A DNA stretch of 64,000 bases from positions 558,001-622,000 of the forward strand of contig PERI01000001.1 in NCBI GenBank assembly GCA_002928515.1. Direction: 5' to 3'. This document shows positions 47,099-56,393 of this stretch, one piece after another. The first letter of the stretch is position 1, and each line of letters opens with the position of its first letter. The stretch comes from Hyphomicrobium sp. GTDB lineage: Bacteria; Pseudomonadota; Alphaproteobacteria; Rhizobiales; Hyphomicrobiaceae. A model generated the notes under the pieces. It saw only the letters and a program-made list of their open reading frames with translations. It was not told the DNA's origin and searched no databases. The translations under genes were made by a program, and so were the position numbers.

Positions 47099-48220
47099 AT
47101 GGGCAAGGTGATGCGGGCGCTAGGATTGATGAGTGGCACGTCACTCGATGGCATCGATGTCGCATTTCTTGAAACCGATGGCGTGGATGCAGTCAAGCGC
47201 GGTCCAGCCATGACTTTTCCATATGCCTCAGACACTCGTCGTATGCTGGTCAATGCGCTGGCCGATGCGCGGGCTCTCACGGATCGTACAGCGCGGCCGG
47301 GGTCATTGGCTGATGCCGAAAACGCATTAACGGCTCAGCACGCAGCAGCCGTTTCGGCGTTTTTAGACAAGCAAAATATCGCGCAAAATTCCATCGATGT
47401 AATCGGATTTCATGGGCAGACTGTTCTCCACAAACCTGATAGCCGGATAACAATTCAGATTGGCTGCGGTGATCAATTAGCCGACCTCACCGGCTGTCGC
47501 GTTGTCTATGATTTGAGAGCCTCAGATGTTGCAGCCGGTGGGCAAGGTGCGCCCCTCGTGCCGGTTTATCATCGGGCTTTAACCTCGGCGCTTCCCGACC
47601 GGCCGCTCGCGATCGTCAACATCGGTGGGGTTGCAAACGTAACGTGGATCGGTGCCGATGGGCGTTTGATTGCGTTCGATACTGGTCCTGGAAATGCCTT
47701 GATCGACGATTGGATGATTAAACGTGGTGGACAAGCTTTCGATGAAGACGGTCATGCGTCATCGCGTGGGCGCGTGCATGATGATGTTGTGCGATTTTAT
47801 TTGAGCCATGCTTTTTTTGGTCTGCCGCCACCAAAGTCGCTCGACCGCAACGCGTTTTTTTGGGATTTGGTCGAAGGACTGAGCATCGAGGACGGCGCCG
47901 CGACGCTTGCTGCTTTCACGGCCGGCAGTATTGCCAAAGCACGCGAGCACATGCCGGAAGAGCCAGCGCTATGGATCGTTTCGGGCGGTGGACGGCGCAA
48001 CACAACCATTATGAGTATGCTCGCAGGCTTGGTTGAAAACGCCGTCGTTCCCGCCGAAGCTGTTGGCCTCAATGGCGATAGCGTTGAAGCCGAAGCGTGG
48101 GCCTACTTGGCCGTGAGATCATTAAAAGGATTACCTCTAACGTTCCCTGGTACGACAGGCGTTGCGGCGCCATTGACAGGCGGCATCGTTGCGGAGCCCC
48201 GTTCAGCGCGACCCGCATAA
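47099..48220 (+). CDS. anmK: Anhydro-N-acetylmuramic acid kinase
   Basis: AnmK phosphorylates 1,6-anhydro-MurNAc recycled from peptidoglycan, giving MurNAc-6-phosphate. The 373-residue protein has the signature [15 protein letters not shown] at the N-terminus, a sugar kinase [12 protein letters not shown] loop, [10 protein letters not shown] and SGGGRRN. The start at 47099 has GGGAAGG five bases before it. It is divergent from tyrS, as in many Rhizobiales, and converges on an alpha/beta hydrolase. Confidence 0.96.
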   Translation: MGKVMRALGLMSGTSLDGIDVAFLETDGVDAVKRGPAMTFPYASDTRRMLVNALADARALTDRTARPGSLADAENALTAQHAAAVSAFLDKQNIAQNSIDVIGFHGQTVLHKPDSRITIQIGCGDQLADLTGCRVVYDLRASDVAAGGQGAPLVPVYHRALTSALPDRPLAIVNIGGVANVTWIGADGRLIAFDTGPGNALIDDWMIKRGGQAFDEDGHASSRGRVHDDVVRFYLSHAFFGLPPPKSLDRNAFFWDLVEGLSIEDGAATLAAFTAGSIAKAREHMPEEPALWIVSGGGRRNTTIMSMLAGLVENAVVPAEAVGLNGDSVEAEAWAYLAVRSLKGLPLTFPGTTGVAAPLTGGIVAEPRSARPA

Positions 48221-48235
48221 AGCTGTCGCGCTGAA
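48202..48235. terminator. Hairpin between anmK and the hydrolase gene
   Basis: An 11-bp perfect inverted repeat TTCAGCGCGAC/GTCGCGCTGAA (48202-48212 and 48225-48235) with a 12-base loop spans the anmK stop codon. It is in the right place to end both convergent transcripts, but it lacks a long T-tract. Confidence 0.6.
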
Positions 48236-48242
48236 ATTTAGC

Positions 48243-49016
48243 CTACTCGTCGTCGCCATCGTCGGCAGTTGCGGCCGGTGCCGTCTGCTGTTCTGCACGC
48301 TCGATTTCACGCTGACGCTGACGTTCGCGTTCGCGTTCGCGCTCGCGTTCTTTGTCGCGCACGCGGTCTTTCTCGAACTGCACCATTCGTTCATCCAGAT
48401 AACCACCGACGATGCTGGCCAGATCGTCGATTTTGTTTTCGAAGAAGTGGTTGGCTCCAGGGACGATCTCGTGGGTAATTTTAATGCCCTTCTGGACTTT
48501 GATTTTTGCGACCATGTCGGCGGCCGCCGTGGTGGGAACGACGCGGTCTTTGTCACCACTGAGCACAATCCCCGACGAGGGACATGGGGCGAGGAAGTTC
48601 CAGTCGTAGAGATTTGCGGGAGGTGCGACGCACACGAAGCCATCGACTTCAGGACGACGCATCAGTAGCTGCATCGCGATCCAGGTGCCAAATGACACGC
48701 CTGCTATCCAGCACGTTTTGGCATCTGGCTTCACGAGTTGGAGCCAATCGAGCGCCGATGCCGCATCGGCAAGTTCGCCCGGCCCGCCATCCCAAACGCC
48801 CTGACTGCGACCGACACCGCGGAAGTTGAAGCGAAGGACTGAAAAGCCGCGCTCCGCGAACGTGTGATACAGCGAATAGACCACCTGATTGTTCATCGTT
48901 CCGCCAAATTGCGGATGGGGATGCAATATCAGCGCAATTGGGCTGTCGCTCTGGCTTTCGTGATGATAGCGCGCCTCGATGCGCCCGCCGGGTCCATTGA
49001 TAATCAATTCAGGCAT
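48243..49016 (-). CDS. Alpha/beta hydrolase with a charged RE-repeat tail
   Basis: The 257-residue protein has a hydrolase core of about 215 residues: HPHPQFGGTMNNQVV near the start, LRFNFRGVGRSQG, the nucleophile elbow GVSFGTW, an acidic residue in DKDRVVP and the catalytic His in GANHFF. This is the common YqiA/dienelactone-hydrolase-like group with unknown ester or peptide substrates. The last 40 residues are an unusual tail of alternating Arg and Glu (DKERERERERERQRQREIER) and then Ala/Thr/Asp. The tail derives from a tandem hexanucleotide repeat and looks like a long charged helix. Confidence 0.83.
   Translation of the reverse strand: MPELIINGPGGRIEARYHHESQSDSPIALILHPHPQFGGTMNNQVVYSLYHTFAERGFSVLRFNFRGVGRSQGVWDGGPGELADAASALDWLQLVKPDAKTCWIAGVSFGTWIAMQLLMRRPEVDGFVCVAPPANLYDWNFLAPCPSSGIVLSGDKDRVVPTTAAADMVAKIKVQKGIKITHEIVPGANHFFENKIDDLASIVGGYLDERMVQFEKDRVRDKERERERERERQRQREIERAEQQTAPAATADDGDDE
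48311..48347. repeat. Short tandem hexanucleotide repeat in the hydrolase tail
   Basis: The stretch holds two copies of GCTGAC (48311-48322), then three of TTCGCG (48324-48341) and a variant CTCGCG (48342-48347). It encodes the Arg-Glu and Arg-Gln dipeptide run on the minus strand. As units of six bases it can change length without breaking the frame. Confidence 0.75.
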
Positions 49017-49122
49017 TAAGTTGATCTCGAATTTGTAAGGGGTTGCGCTGCGGCAATGTCGCCAAAGCGTCGTTGAGGCTGCGAAATGGTGTTCACGTCC
49101 TCGTGGGTTTAAATCTCAATCC

Positions 49123-49173
49123 TTGACTCCTGCGATCAGGATTTCCATACTCAGTTTAGAATTATTCGAATAA
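49123..49173 (+). promoter_or_regulatory. Predicted promoter and operator of the suf operon
   Basis: A -35 element TTGACT (49123-49128) is followed after 17 bases by a -10 CATACT (49146-49151). An inverted repeat TCCTG-N4-CAGGA (49128-49141) sits in the spacer. A perfect 12-bp palindrome TTATTCGAATAA (49162-49173) lies about ten bases after the -10, near the expected start point. These are plausible sites for the IscR-like regulator encoded downstream or for an iron-responsive repressor. It is a prediction from pattern only. Confidence 0.5.
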
Positions 49174-49308
49174 CAAGTTTGGGTTCTGATCAGGCCATAT
49201 CTGTTCGGGGCCGCTGTTTAGCACAATCCGGGGTGCCGGATGCAAGCTTGATGACGCGGATGGGATTTCGTCGCCACTTGAGGCGGCGTCAGTCCGGAGT
49301 GAAACAAC

Positions 49309-50901
49309 GTGGAACTAACGACCAAGGGCCGGTATGCGGTCATGGCTATGGTGGACATCGCCAGCCATGCACAAGGTCACGCTGAGCCATCGGCGGTGCC
49401 GCTTTCGCAAATTGCCGAACGGCAATCGCTCTCATTGGCTTATCTCGAACAGATTTTTGTAGCGCTGCGTCGTTCAGGGCTCGTTGAGAGCGAACGCGGA
49501 CGCAGCGGCGGCTACAGGCTAGCGCGGCTTTCGTCCGAAATTTCCATCGCGGAAATTATGGATGCTGTCGATGAGGAAACGCGATTTACGCGTTGCTCCG
49601 ATAGCAATTCAAAATGCTCGCATACAACACCGTGCCAGACGCACATGCTTTGGCAGTCGCTTGGAGAAGTGACGTCTAACTTTTTCTCTGATGTGTCTCT
49701 TGCCGCGGTTGTGAGTGGAACGCCGCTGATACAGTCAACAGCAAAGCCAAAGTCTGGTCGTAGGCCTGCACATGCGTCTGCGAAGCGTGTATATCTCGAC
49801 TTCAACGCGACGGCCCTGCTGCGAGACTGCGCAAAGTCGGCCATGATTGCGGCGCTCGATATTGCAGGCAACCCATCGTCGGTACATTCGGAAGGCCGCA
49901 TCGCGCGCGGCGTGATCGAATCGGCGCGTGACAGCGTGGCGCGTTTGGTTGGTGCAAAGCCGTCAGAGATTGTATTTGTGAGTGGAGCCACAGAAGCCAA
50001 CGCGTGGGTTATGGCGCAGGCGTGGGATACGATTTTTGTTTCAGGCATCGAACACGATTCCGTTTTGGCCCCGGCAAAAGCCAGTCGTGCCGAGATTGTT
50101 ATGGTCCCTGTCGGCGCTGATGGGCGCGTCAATGTCGAACACGTAACTGGTCACGTCTCGACCGGTGCAAATGTTGGTCGTGCTTTGGTGTCGCTGCAAA
50201 TGGCCAATAACGAAACAGGCATCGTGCAGGATATTGCAGCGATGGCAGAATTCGCACGCAGCCACGGACTGTTTTTGCATACCGATGCTGTGCAGGCTGC
50301 AGGACGTTTGCCTCTTGATTTTCATGCTCTGGGTATAGATCTCATGAGTGTATCGGCGCACAAACTCGGTGGTCCGAAGGGCATCGGTGCGCTTGTTATT
50401 CGCGACCATCTTGATCTGACGCCGCTGGTTCGTGGTGGTGGGCAAGAACGACGTCGTCGCGCTGGGACCGAAAATCTCGCGGCTATTGCCGGGTTTGGCG
50501 CCGCCGCGGAGGCAGCACTTGCCGACCTGCAAACAGTTTCTCGTCTCACGATGTACCGCGACGGTCTCGAAGCTGCTTTGCGAGAGGTTGCACCCGATAC
50601 GGTTATCATTGGTGAAGACGCGCAGCGTTTGCCAAATACGACGGCATTGGCGCTACCGGGCCGGGTGGCTGAAACTCTGGTTATTAAGCTCGATCTCGCA
50701 GGCGTTGCCATCAGTGCGGGATCGGCCTGTTCATCCGGCAAAGTTGGTGCAAGCCACGTTTTGGAAGCGATGGGCCTCAGTCCGGAGATTGCGAAAGGGG
50801 CTATCCGTGTCAGCCTCGGCCCCTCGACTACGGCAAACGATATCGCGGCTTTTATCGCTGCATGGAAAAGGATTGTGAGCCAGCCAGCGCTGGCCGCGTA
50901 A
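49309..50901 (+). CDS. Fused IscR-type regulator and cysteine desulfurase
   Basis: One 530-residue frame joins two normally separate proteins. Residues 1-140 are a complete Rrf2/IscR regulator: ELTTKGRYAVMAMVDIA, a wing helix SGGYRLARLSSEISIAEI, and cluster ligands Cys96, Cys103 and Cys109 with His112 near by. Residues 141-158 are a short basic Pro/Ser linker. Residues 159-525 are a full IscS/NifS-type desulfurase: RVYLDFNATA, the PLP Lys352 in SAHKLGGPKG, and catalytic Cys474 in SAGSACSSGK. It starts at a GTG with GGAG nine bases upstream. The desulfurase would deliver sulfur from cysteine to the Suf scaffold while the first domain senses clusters. Whether the two stay fused in the cell is unknown. 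Confidence 0.88.
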   Translation: MELTTKGRYAVMAMVDIASHAQGHAEPSAVPLSQIAERQSLSLAYLEQIFVALRRSGLVESERGRSGGYRLARLSSEISIAEIMDAVDEETRFTRCSDSNSKCSHTTPCQTHMLWQSLGEVTSNFFSDVSLAAVVSGTPLIQSTAKPKSGRRPAHASAKRVYLDFNATALLRDCAKSAMIAALDIAGNPSSVHSEGRIARGVIESARDSVARLVGAKPSEIVFVSGATEANAWVMAQAWDTIFVSGIEHDSVLAPAKASRAEIVMVPVGADGRVNVEHVTGHVSTGANVGRALVSLQMANNETGIVQDIAAMAEFARSHGLFLHTDAVQAAGRLPLDFHALGIDLMSVSAHKLGGPKGIGALVIRDHLDLTPLVRGGGQERRRRAGTENLAAIAGFGAAAEAALADLQTVSRLTMYRDGLEAALREVAPDTVIIGEDAQRLPNTTALALPGRVAETLVIKLDLAGVAISAGSACSSGKVGASHVLEAMGLSPEIAKGAIRVSLGPSTTANDIAAFIAAWKRIVSQPALAA

Positions 50902-50953
50902 GAGAAACTGAGAACGCGCCGCGTTGCGGCAGAGTGTTGGAGACGAATGCGAA

Positions 50954-52423
50954 ATGGCGGCAGTTAAAGAGACGATCGACCAGGTCAAGGAGATCGACGT
51001 CGATCAGTACAAGTACGGATTTGAAACCAAAATCGAGAGCGTGAAAGCGCCCAAGGGTTTGGATGAATCAACCGTGCGCTACATTTCTGCGCAGAAGAAC
51101 GAGCCACAGTGGATGCTCGATTGGCGGCTTGACGCTTTCCAGCGCTGGAAGGCAATGACGGAGCCTACTTGGGCCAAGGTTCATTATCCGAAAATCGATT
51201 TTCAGGATCAGTATTACTATTCGGCACCGAAATCGACGACTGGACCCAAGAGCCTCGATGACGTCGATCCGCAGTTGCTGGAAACTTACAAGAAGCTCGG
51301 CATTCCCTTGCGCGAGCAGGAAATGCTTGCTGGTGTTCAGTCGTCGCGGGTAGCGGTAGATGCTGTATTTGACAGCGTGTCGGTCGTTACGACGTTCAAG
51401 GACGAACTGAAGAAAGCTGGCGTTATTTTCTGCTCCTTCTCGGAAGCCGTGCGTGAACATCCAGAACTCGTGAAAAAGTATCTCGGCTCGGTTGTGCCGC
51501 AGTCCGACAACTATTACGCAGCTCTCAATGCGGCCGTGTTCTCCGATGGATCTTTCGTTTATATTCCCGAAGGCGTGCGTTGCCCGATGGAGTTATCGAC
51601 CTACTTCCGGATCAATGAGAAAAACACCGGGCAGTTCGAGCGAACGCTGATCATTGCCGATCGCGGCGCTTATGTATCGTATCTCGAAGGCTGCACAGCG
51701 CCCATGCGCGATGAGCATCAGTTGCATGCCGCCGTCGTCGAACTTGTTGCGCTCGACGATGCTGAGATCAAATACTCGACGGTTCAGAACTGGTATCCCG
51801 GCGACAAGAACGGCAAGGGCGGGATTTACAACTTCGTGACCAAGCGCGGCGATTGCCGGGGTCATCATTCGAAGATTTCCTGGACCCAGGTCGAGACCGG
51901 TTCGGCAATTACGTGGAAGTATCCAAGCTGCATTCTGCGCGGTGACTACTCGCGCGGAGAGTTCTATTCCATCGCGGTCTCTAATGGCTATCAGCAGGTC
52001 GATAGCGGCACGAAAATGATCCACCTCGGCAAGAACTCATCGAGCCGAATTATTTCTAAGGGCATCGCGGCCGGTCATTCGCAAAACACCTATCGTGGGT
52101 TGGTTTCGGCGCACCGCAAAGCAACTGGCGTGCGCAATTTCACAAATTGCGATTCACTTTTGATTGGTGACAAGTGTGGCGCGCACACGGTGCCTTACAT
52201 TGAGGCTAAGAATTCATCGGCGCATTTCGAACATGAAGCGACCACGTCGAAAATCTCTGACGATACGTTGTTTTATTGCCGCCAGCGCGGGCTGACTTCT
52301 GAAGAAGCGGTTGCACTTGTCGTCAATGGGTTTGTGCGCGACGTGCTCCAGCAATTGCCAATGGAATTCATGGCCGAAACGCAGAAGCTGATTGGGATTT
52401 CTCTTGAAGGATCGGTTGGCTAA
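50954..52423 (+). CDS. sufB: Fe-S cluster assembly protein SufB
   Basis: SufB is the scaffold half of the SufBCD complex on which Fe-S clusters are built. The protein is 489 residues from ATG 50954 with GGAGA upstream, the usual length. Segments such as [38 protein letters not shown] and the C-terminal [15 protein letters not shown] are characteristic, and several conserved Cys residues can bind the cluster. An upstream TTG at 50924 is an unlikely start. It follows the fusion gene after 52 bases. Confidence 0.97.
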   Translation: MAAVKETIDQVKEIDVDQYKYGFETKIESVKAPKGLDESTVRYISAQKNEPQWMLDWRLDAFQRWKAMTEPTWAKVHYPKIDFQDQYYYSAPKSTTGPKSLDDVDPQLLETYKKLGIPLREQEMLAGVQSSRVAVDAVFDSVSVVTTFKDELKKAGVIFCSFSEAVREHPELVKKYLGSVVPQSDNYYAALNAAVFSDGSFVYIPEGVRCPMELSTYFRINEKNTGQFERTLIIADRGAYVSYLEGCTAPMRDEHQLHAAVVELVALDDAEIKYSTVQNWYPGDKNGKGGIYNFVTKRGDCRGHHSKISWTQVETGSAITWKYPSCILRGDYSRGEFYSIAVSNGYQQVDSGTKMIHLGKNSSSRIISKGIAAGHSQNTYRGLVSAHRKATGVRNFTNCDSLLIGDKCGAHTVPYIEAKNSSAHFEHEATTSKISDDTLFYCRQRGLTSEEAVALVVNGFVRDVLQQLPMEFMAETQKLIGISLEGSVG

Positions 52424-52461
52424 TCGCCAGTACACTCGTTTCAAAATAAAGGTTCGCCGTA

Positions 52462-53217
52462 ATGCTTGAAATTAAAAATTTGCACGTGAAGCTCGAAGAT
52501 GAGGACAAGGTGATCCTCAAGGGTCTGTCGCTGACGGTGCCTAAGGGCGAAGTGCACGCCATCATGGGCCCGAACGGGTCTGGGAAATCGACGCTCGCTT
52601 ATGTACTTGCGGGGCGCGATGGCTATGAAGTGACCGATGGCGACATTCTGTGGAATGGAGAGTCTATTCTCGACATGGAGCCGGACGAGCGCGCAGCGAA
52701 GGGTGTGTTTCTCGCGTTTCAGTATCCCATGGAAATCCCAGGCGTTGCCGGACTTACTTTTTTGCGAACAGCAACCAATGCGCTGCGTAAAAAGCGTGGC
52801 CAGGACGAGTTGACGACACCTGCCTTCTTGAAGCTCGTGAAGGAAAAGGGCGCGGAACTCAACATCGACATCGAGATGCTGAAGCGGCCGGTCAACGTCG
52901 GCTTTTCGGGCGGCGAGAAGAAGCGTTCGGAAATTTTGCAGATGGCGCTTCTTGAGCCGACACTGTGCGTGCTGGACGAGACCGATTCAGGACTCGATAT
53001 TGACGCGTTGCGCGTTGTTTCAGACGGCGTCAACGCACTACGCAATAAAGACCGCGCGATGCTTGTGATTACGCACTATCAGCGCCTGCTGAACCATATC
53101 GTACCGGATAAAGTCCACGTTCTTGCCGACGGAAAAATTCAAAAGACCGGCGGTAAAGAGCTCGCACTCGAATTGGAAAAATCTGGATACGCCGATTACA
53201 CTGGGAAGGCTGCGTAA
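52462..53217 (+). CDS. sufC: Fe-S cluster assembly ATPase SufC
   Basis: SufC is the ABC-type ATPase that drives the SufBCD scaffold. The 251-residue protein has Walker A GPNGSGKST, the signature SGGEKKRSEILQMALL, Walker B CVLDETDSGLDIDAL and VITHYQRLL. It is soluble and works with SufB and SufD, encoded on either side. The gap to sufD is one base, indicating tight coupling. Confidence 0.97.
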   Translation: MLEIKNLHVKLEDEDKVILKGLSLTVPKGEVHAIMGPNGSGKSTLAYVLAGRDGYEVTDGDILWNGESILDMEPDERAAKGVFLAFQYPMEIPGVAGLTFLRTATNALRKKRGQDELTTPAFLKLVKEKGAELNIDIEMLKRPVNVGFSGGEKKRSEILQMALLEPTLCVLDETDSGLDIDALRVVSDGVNALRNKDRAMLVITHYQRLLNHIVPDKVHVLADGKIQKTGGKELALELEKSGYADYTGKAA

Positions 53218-53218
53218 T

Positions 53219-54556
53219 ATGAACGTCGCCGTGATGAAAACGAAGGCCGAGCAAGGTCTCGCCGAACAGTTTGAAAAGGTGGCCGATAAGCTGCCGGGTA
53301 GCACTGCGGTCAAAGCACTGCGTGCCGCGGCATTCGGCAAATTCGGGGCGCTGGGTCTGCCGCATCGCCGCATTGAAGAGTGGAAATACACCGACCTTCG
53401 CGTTGGCATCAAAGATGTTTTGCCGCCGGCCGTATCAGACCAGACGCCAGTGACTTCTGGCGATCTCATCGTAGCGCTCGGACCGTTAGCGCACATCGAT
53501 GCGTATCGCATGACCTTCGTCAACGGCAACTTCCGTCAGGACCTGAGTGACTGGGATGGCGCGACAGGTTTTGAAATCTCGCCATTCTCCAATGCGCTCA
53601 CCTCCGACAGTCAGAGTTCTGCGATTGACCCGAGTGTTGTGACTGGGCCGGATGGCGATGCCACTATTGCGTTGAACACCGCTTTGATGACCGATGGGGC
53701 TGTTGTTCGTGTACCTGAGCAAGCTTCTCCCGATAAGCCGTTGCTCGTTGTGTTCATCCGCGCCGGGAGGACTGCGCAGTTGATGACAGTGCGCAATGTG
53801 ATTGAGGCGGGGCCACGTTCGAAATCAACGATCATTGAAGCGCACGTGATGCTGCCCGGCGCAGTTGTTGACGGCCAGACGAATACGTTGAACGAAATCA
53901 CTGTTGGCGAAGGTGCCGAGATTGCACACATTAAAATCGCCATCGATGAAGGCAAGTCTTTGCATCTTGCGAATTCGAATGTCGCATTGAAGGCGGACGC
54001 AACCTATCGCGGGTTCCAATATACCTCTGGTCAAGCCATTGCGCGCAATCAAACGCATGTAACGTATTTAGGTGAAGGCGGAAAACTCGATCTTTCAGGC
54101 GCATTTCTGGCGCGCGGGTCAGAACACATCGATACAACGCTCGTCGTCGATCACGCGGTGCCCCATTGCGAGAGCCGCGAGTTGTTCAAAGGTGTATTGG
54201 ATGATCGTGGTCGTGGGGTGTTCCAAGGCAAGATTATCGTGCGTCCTGATGCACAAAAGACAGACGGCAAGCAGATGGCGCAGGTGCTGATGCTTTCGCC
54301 AGATACCGAGTTCAATTCAAAGCCTGAGCTTGAAATTTATGCCGACGATGTGGTCTGCGGACACGGGACAACCTCGGCGCAGCTCGACGATGATTTATTG
54401 TTTTATTGTATGTCGCGCGGAATTCCACAGGCTGAAGCGCGTGCGCTGCTCATTGAAAGTTTCATCGGCGAAGCGATGGATAAAGTTGAGCATGAAGCTT
54501 TGCGCGATGCGTTGATGCAGTACGCGCGGACGTGGCTCACGAATGATAAGAGCTGA
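53219..54556 (+). CDS. sufD: Fe-S cluster assembly protein SufD
   Basis: SufD is the second scaffold partner and forms the SufBC2D complex. The protein is 445 residues, starting MNVAVMKTKAEQG with GGGAAGG nine bases before the ATG; the frame open further upstream lies in sufC. The beta-helix core ends in typical segments DDVVCGHGTTSAQLDDDLLFYCMSRGI and ALLIESFIGEAMDKV. It lies 10 bases before the likely sufS start. Confidence 0.95.
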   Translation: MNVAVMKTKAEQGLAEQFEKVADKLPGSTAVKALRAAAFGKFGALGLPHRRIEEWKYTDLRVGIKDVLPPAVSDQTPVTSGDLIVALGPLAHIDAYRMTFVNGNFRQDLSDWDGATGFEISPFSNALTSDSQSSAIDPSVVTGPDGDATIALNTALMTDGAVVRVPEQASPDKPLLVVFIRAGRTAQLMTVRNVIEAGPRSKSTIIEAHVMLPGAVVDGQTNTLNEITVGEGAEIAHIKIAIDEGKSLHLANSNVALKADATYRGFQYTSGQAIARNQTHVTYLGEGGKLDLSGAFLARGSEHIDTTLVVDHAVPHCESRELFKGVLDDRGRGVFQGKIIVRPDAQKTDGKQMAQVLMLSPDTEFNSKPELEIYADDVVCGHGTTSAQLDDDLLFYCMSRGIPQAEARALLIESFIGEAMDKVEHEALRDALMQYARTWLTNDKS

Positions 54557-54566
54557 CGAGGAACCC

Positions 54567-55850
54567 ATGGGAAGCGAAACCAGAATTTCTGGCTCACCTG
54601 TGCTCGCTGATACAACCCGCCTCACGGGTTCGGCCTATGATGTCGAGCGCATTCGTGCAGATTTTCCGATCCTGTTCCGTGAAGTGCACGGTAAACCGCT
54701 GGTGTATCTCGACAACGGTGCGTCGGCACAAAAGCCGCGCTCGGTTCTAGATGTGATGGATCACACATACCGGTTCGAATACGCCAACGTGCATCGAGGG
54801 CTGCATCACCTCTCGAATGTCGCGACGGAAAACTATGAGGCCGCGCGCGACACCGTGCGTCGCTTCTTAAACGCCGAACATGCCGATGAGATCATTTTTA
54901 CGCGCAGTGCTACGGGGGCCATCAACCTTGTCGCCAACGCGATGGGGCAGCTCGATATTGGACAAGGCGACGAGATCGTTCTGACGATTATGGAGCACCA
55001 TGCCAATATCGTGCCTTGGCATTTTTTGCGTGAACGCAAGGGCGCGGTTCTCAAGTGGGCGCCGATCAATGATCGCGGTGAACTCTTGATGGCGGATTTT
55101 GAACGCCTCCTAACCCCGAAGACGAAAATGATCGCCGTCACGCACATGTCGAATGTGCTGGGCACGGTATTGCCCGTCAAAGACATCATTCGGTTGGCCC
55201 ATGCCAAAGGCATTCCAGTCCTGATCGACGGTAGCCAAGCCGCCGTGCACATGCCGGTCGACGTGCGAGAACTCGATTGCGATTTCTATGTGTTCACTGG
55301 GCACAAAACGTATGGTCCGACAGGTATCGGGGTGCTTTACGCCAAGAAACGTCATTTGGAACGGATGCCACCTTACGAGGGTGGCGGCGATATGATCGAA
55401 ACAGTGAGCGTCGATCGCATCACCTATAACAAGCCACCGCATAAATTCGAAAGCGGCACGCCGCCATTTGTAGAAGCTATTGGGCTTGCGGCGGCGCTCA
55501 ATTACATGATGCAGATCGGGCGTGAAAAAATTGCCCGGTATGAAGCCGAAATCGCTGCGTATGCGAGTGCGCAACTCTCAGGTTTGCCGTGGGTGAAACT
55601 TTACGGAACGGCACCCGGTAAAGGGGCCATATTTGCGTTCACAGTGGATGGACTGCATCCGCACGATGTTTCTACGATTATTGATCGCTCTGGCGTTGCA
55701 ATTCGTGCCGGGCACCATTGCGCCCAACCCTTGATGGAGCGCCTTGGGGTCACAGCAACCTGTCGGGCGTCGTTTGCGTTGTACAATACGAAGGCTGAGG
55801 TTGATGCGCTGATTGCGGCGTTGACCAAAGCCCATGATCTGTTTGCGTGA
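54567..55850 (+). CDS. sufS: Cysteine desulfurase SufS
   Basis: SufS is a group II cysteine desulfurase that passes persulfide sulfur to the scaffold. The 427-residue PLP enzyme has LDNGASAQKP, the Lys in TGHKTYGPTG and the catalytic Cys in RAGHHCAQPLM. The chosen start at 54567 has CGAGGAA upstream; a start at 54543 overlapping sufD is an alternative. No SufE or SufU partner is encoded in this window. It is the second desulfurase of the operon besides the one fused to IscR. Confidence 0.96.
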   Translation: MGSETRISGSPVLADTTRLTGSAYDVERIRADFPILFREVHGKPLVYLDNGASAQKPRSVLDVMDHTYRFEYANVHRGLHHLSNVATENYEAARDTVRRFLNAEHADEIIFTRSATGAINLVANAMGQLDIGQGDEIVLTIMEHHANIVPWHFLRERKGAVLKWAPINDRGELLMADFERLLTPKTKMIAVTHMSNVLGTVLPVKDIIRLAHAKGIPVLIDGSQAAVHMPVDVRELDCDFYVFTGHKTYGPTGIGVLYAKKRHLERMPPYEGGGDMIETVSVDRITYNKPPHKFESGTPPFVEAIGLAAALNYMMQIGREKIARYEAEIAAYASAQLSGLPWVKLYGTAPGKGAIFAFTVDGLHPHDVSTIIDRSGVAIRAGHHCAQPLMERLGVTATCRASFALYNTKAEVDALIAALTKAHDLFA

Positions 55851-55861
55851 GGATGACAGCG

Positions 55862-56311
55862 ATGGATAACAAGCCGACAGACGATCGCACGGTTTTGAAG
55901 GAAGCTGCGGCTGCGCTGGATGATCCGGCTCCAGCCATTCGAGATGTCTCGGCTGAGACGGCCGAAAACGATGTTTCTGCGACACCGGCATTGCCGCCTG
56001 AGGAAATCGATCGGTTGACGACGGATATCGTTGCGGCTTTGAAAACCGTACACGATCCAGAAATTCCCTCCGATATCTATGAGCTCGGCTTGATCTATCG
56101 GGTCGAGATCGATGACGACCGCCAGGTCACCATCGATATGACTTTGACGGCACCCGGATGCCCGGTTGCGGGCGAAATGCCTATTTGGGTTGAGAATGCC
56201 GTGAATGCTGTGCCGGGCGTTGCCGGTACGAAGGTTAAACTCACGTTCGACCCGCCATGGGACCAAAGCCGAATGTCGGACGAGGCCAAACTTGCGGTCG
56301 GTATGTTTTAA
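55862..56311 (+). CDS. sufT: DUF59/SufT-like Fe-S assembly protein
   Basis: About 149 residues. The N-terminal 45 are disordered; the rest is a DUF59 (MIP18) domain with VHDPEIPSDIYELGLIYRVEI and the MTLTAPGCPVAGEMP loop with its conserved Cys. In bacteria such proteins help deliver Fe-S clusters to targets. The start could be 55853 or 55862; the gene overlaps or nearly overlaps the end of sufS, so it is coupled. Confidence 0.9.
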   Translation: MDNKPTDDRTVLKEAAAALDDPAPAIRDVSAETAENDVSATPALPPEEIDRLTTDIVAALKTVHDPEIPSDIYELGLIYRVEIDDDRQVTIDMTLTAPGCPVAGEMPIWVENAVNAVPGVAGTKVKLTFDPPWDQSRMSDEAKLAVGMF

Positions 56312-56393
56312 TACAACTATCGTAAATCGGTCGCGAATACTCATATACTGGTGGCTAATAGACTAATGCAGATGGACTTGAGGACGATCTAAA

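Noticed and set aside
48311-48347. Possible CRISPR or mobile repeat
   Set aside because: The units are six bases, inside a coding frame, with no spacers. It is a simple tandem repeat.
49725-49790. Suspicion that the IscR/desulfurase fusion is two genes with a missed stop
   Set aside because: The frame continues through the linker into the conserved RVYLDFNATA start of the desulfurase with no stop and no ribosome site or ATG at the junction. Resequencing could still overturn it.
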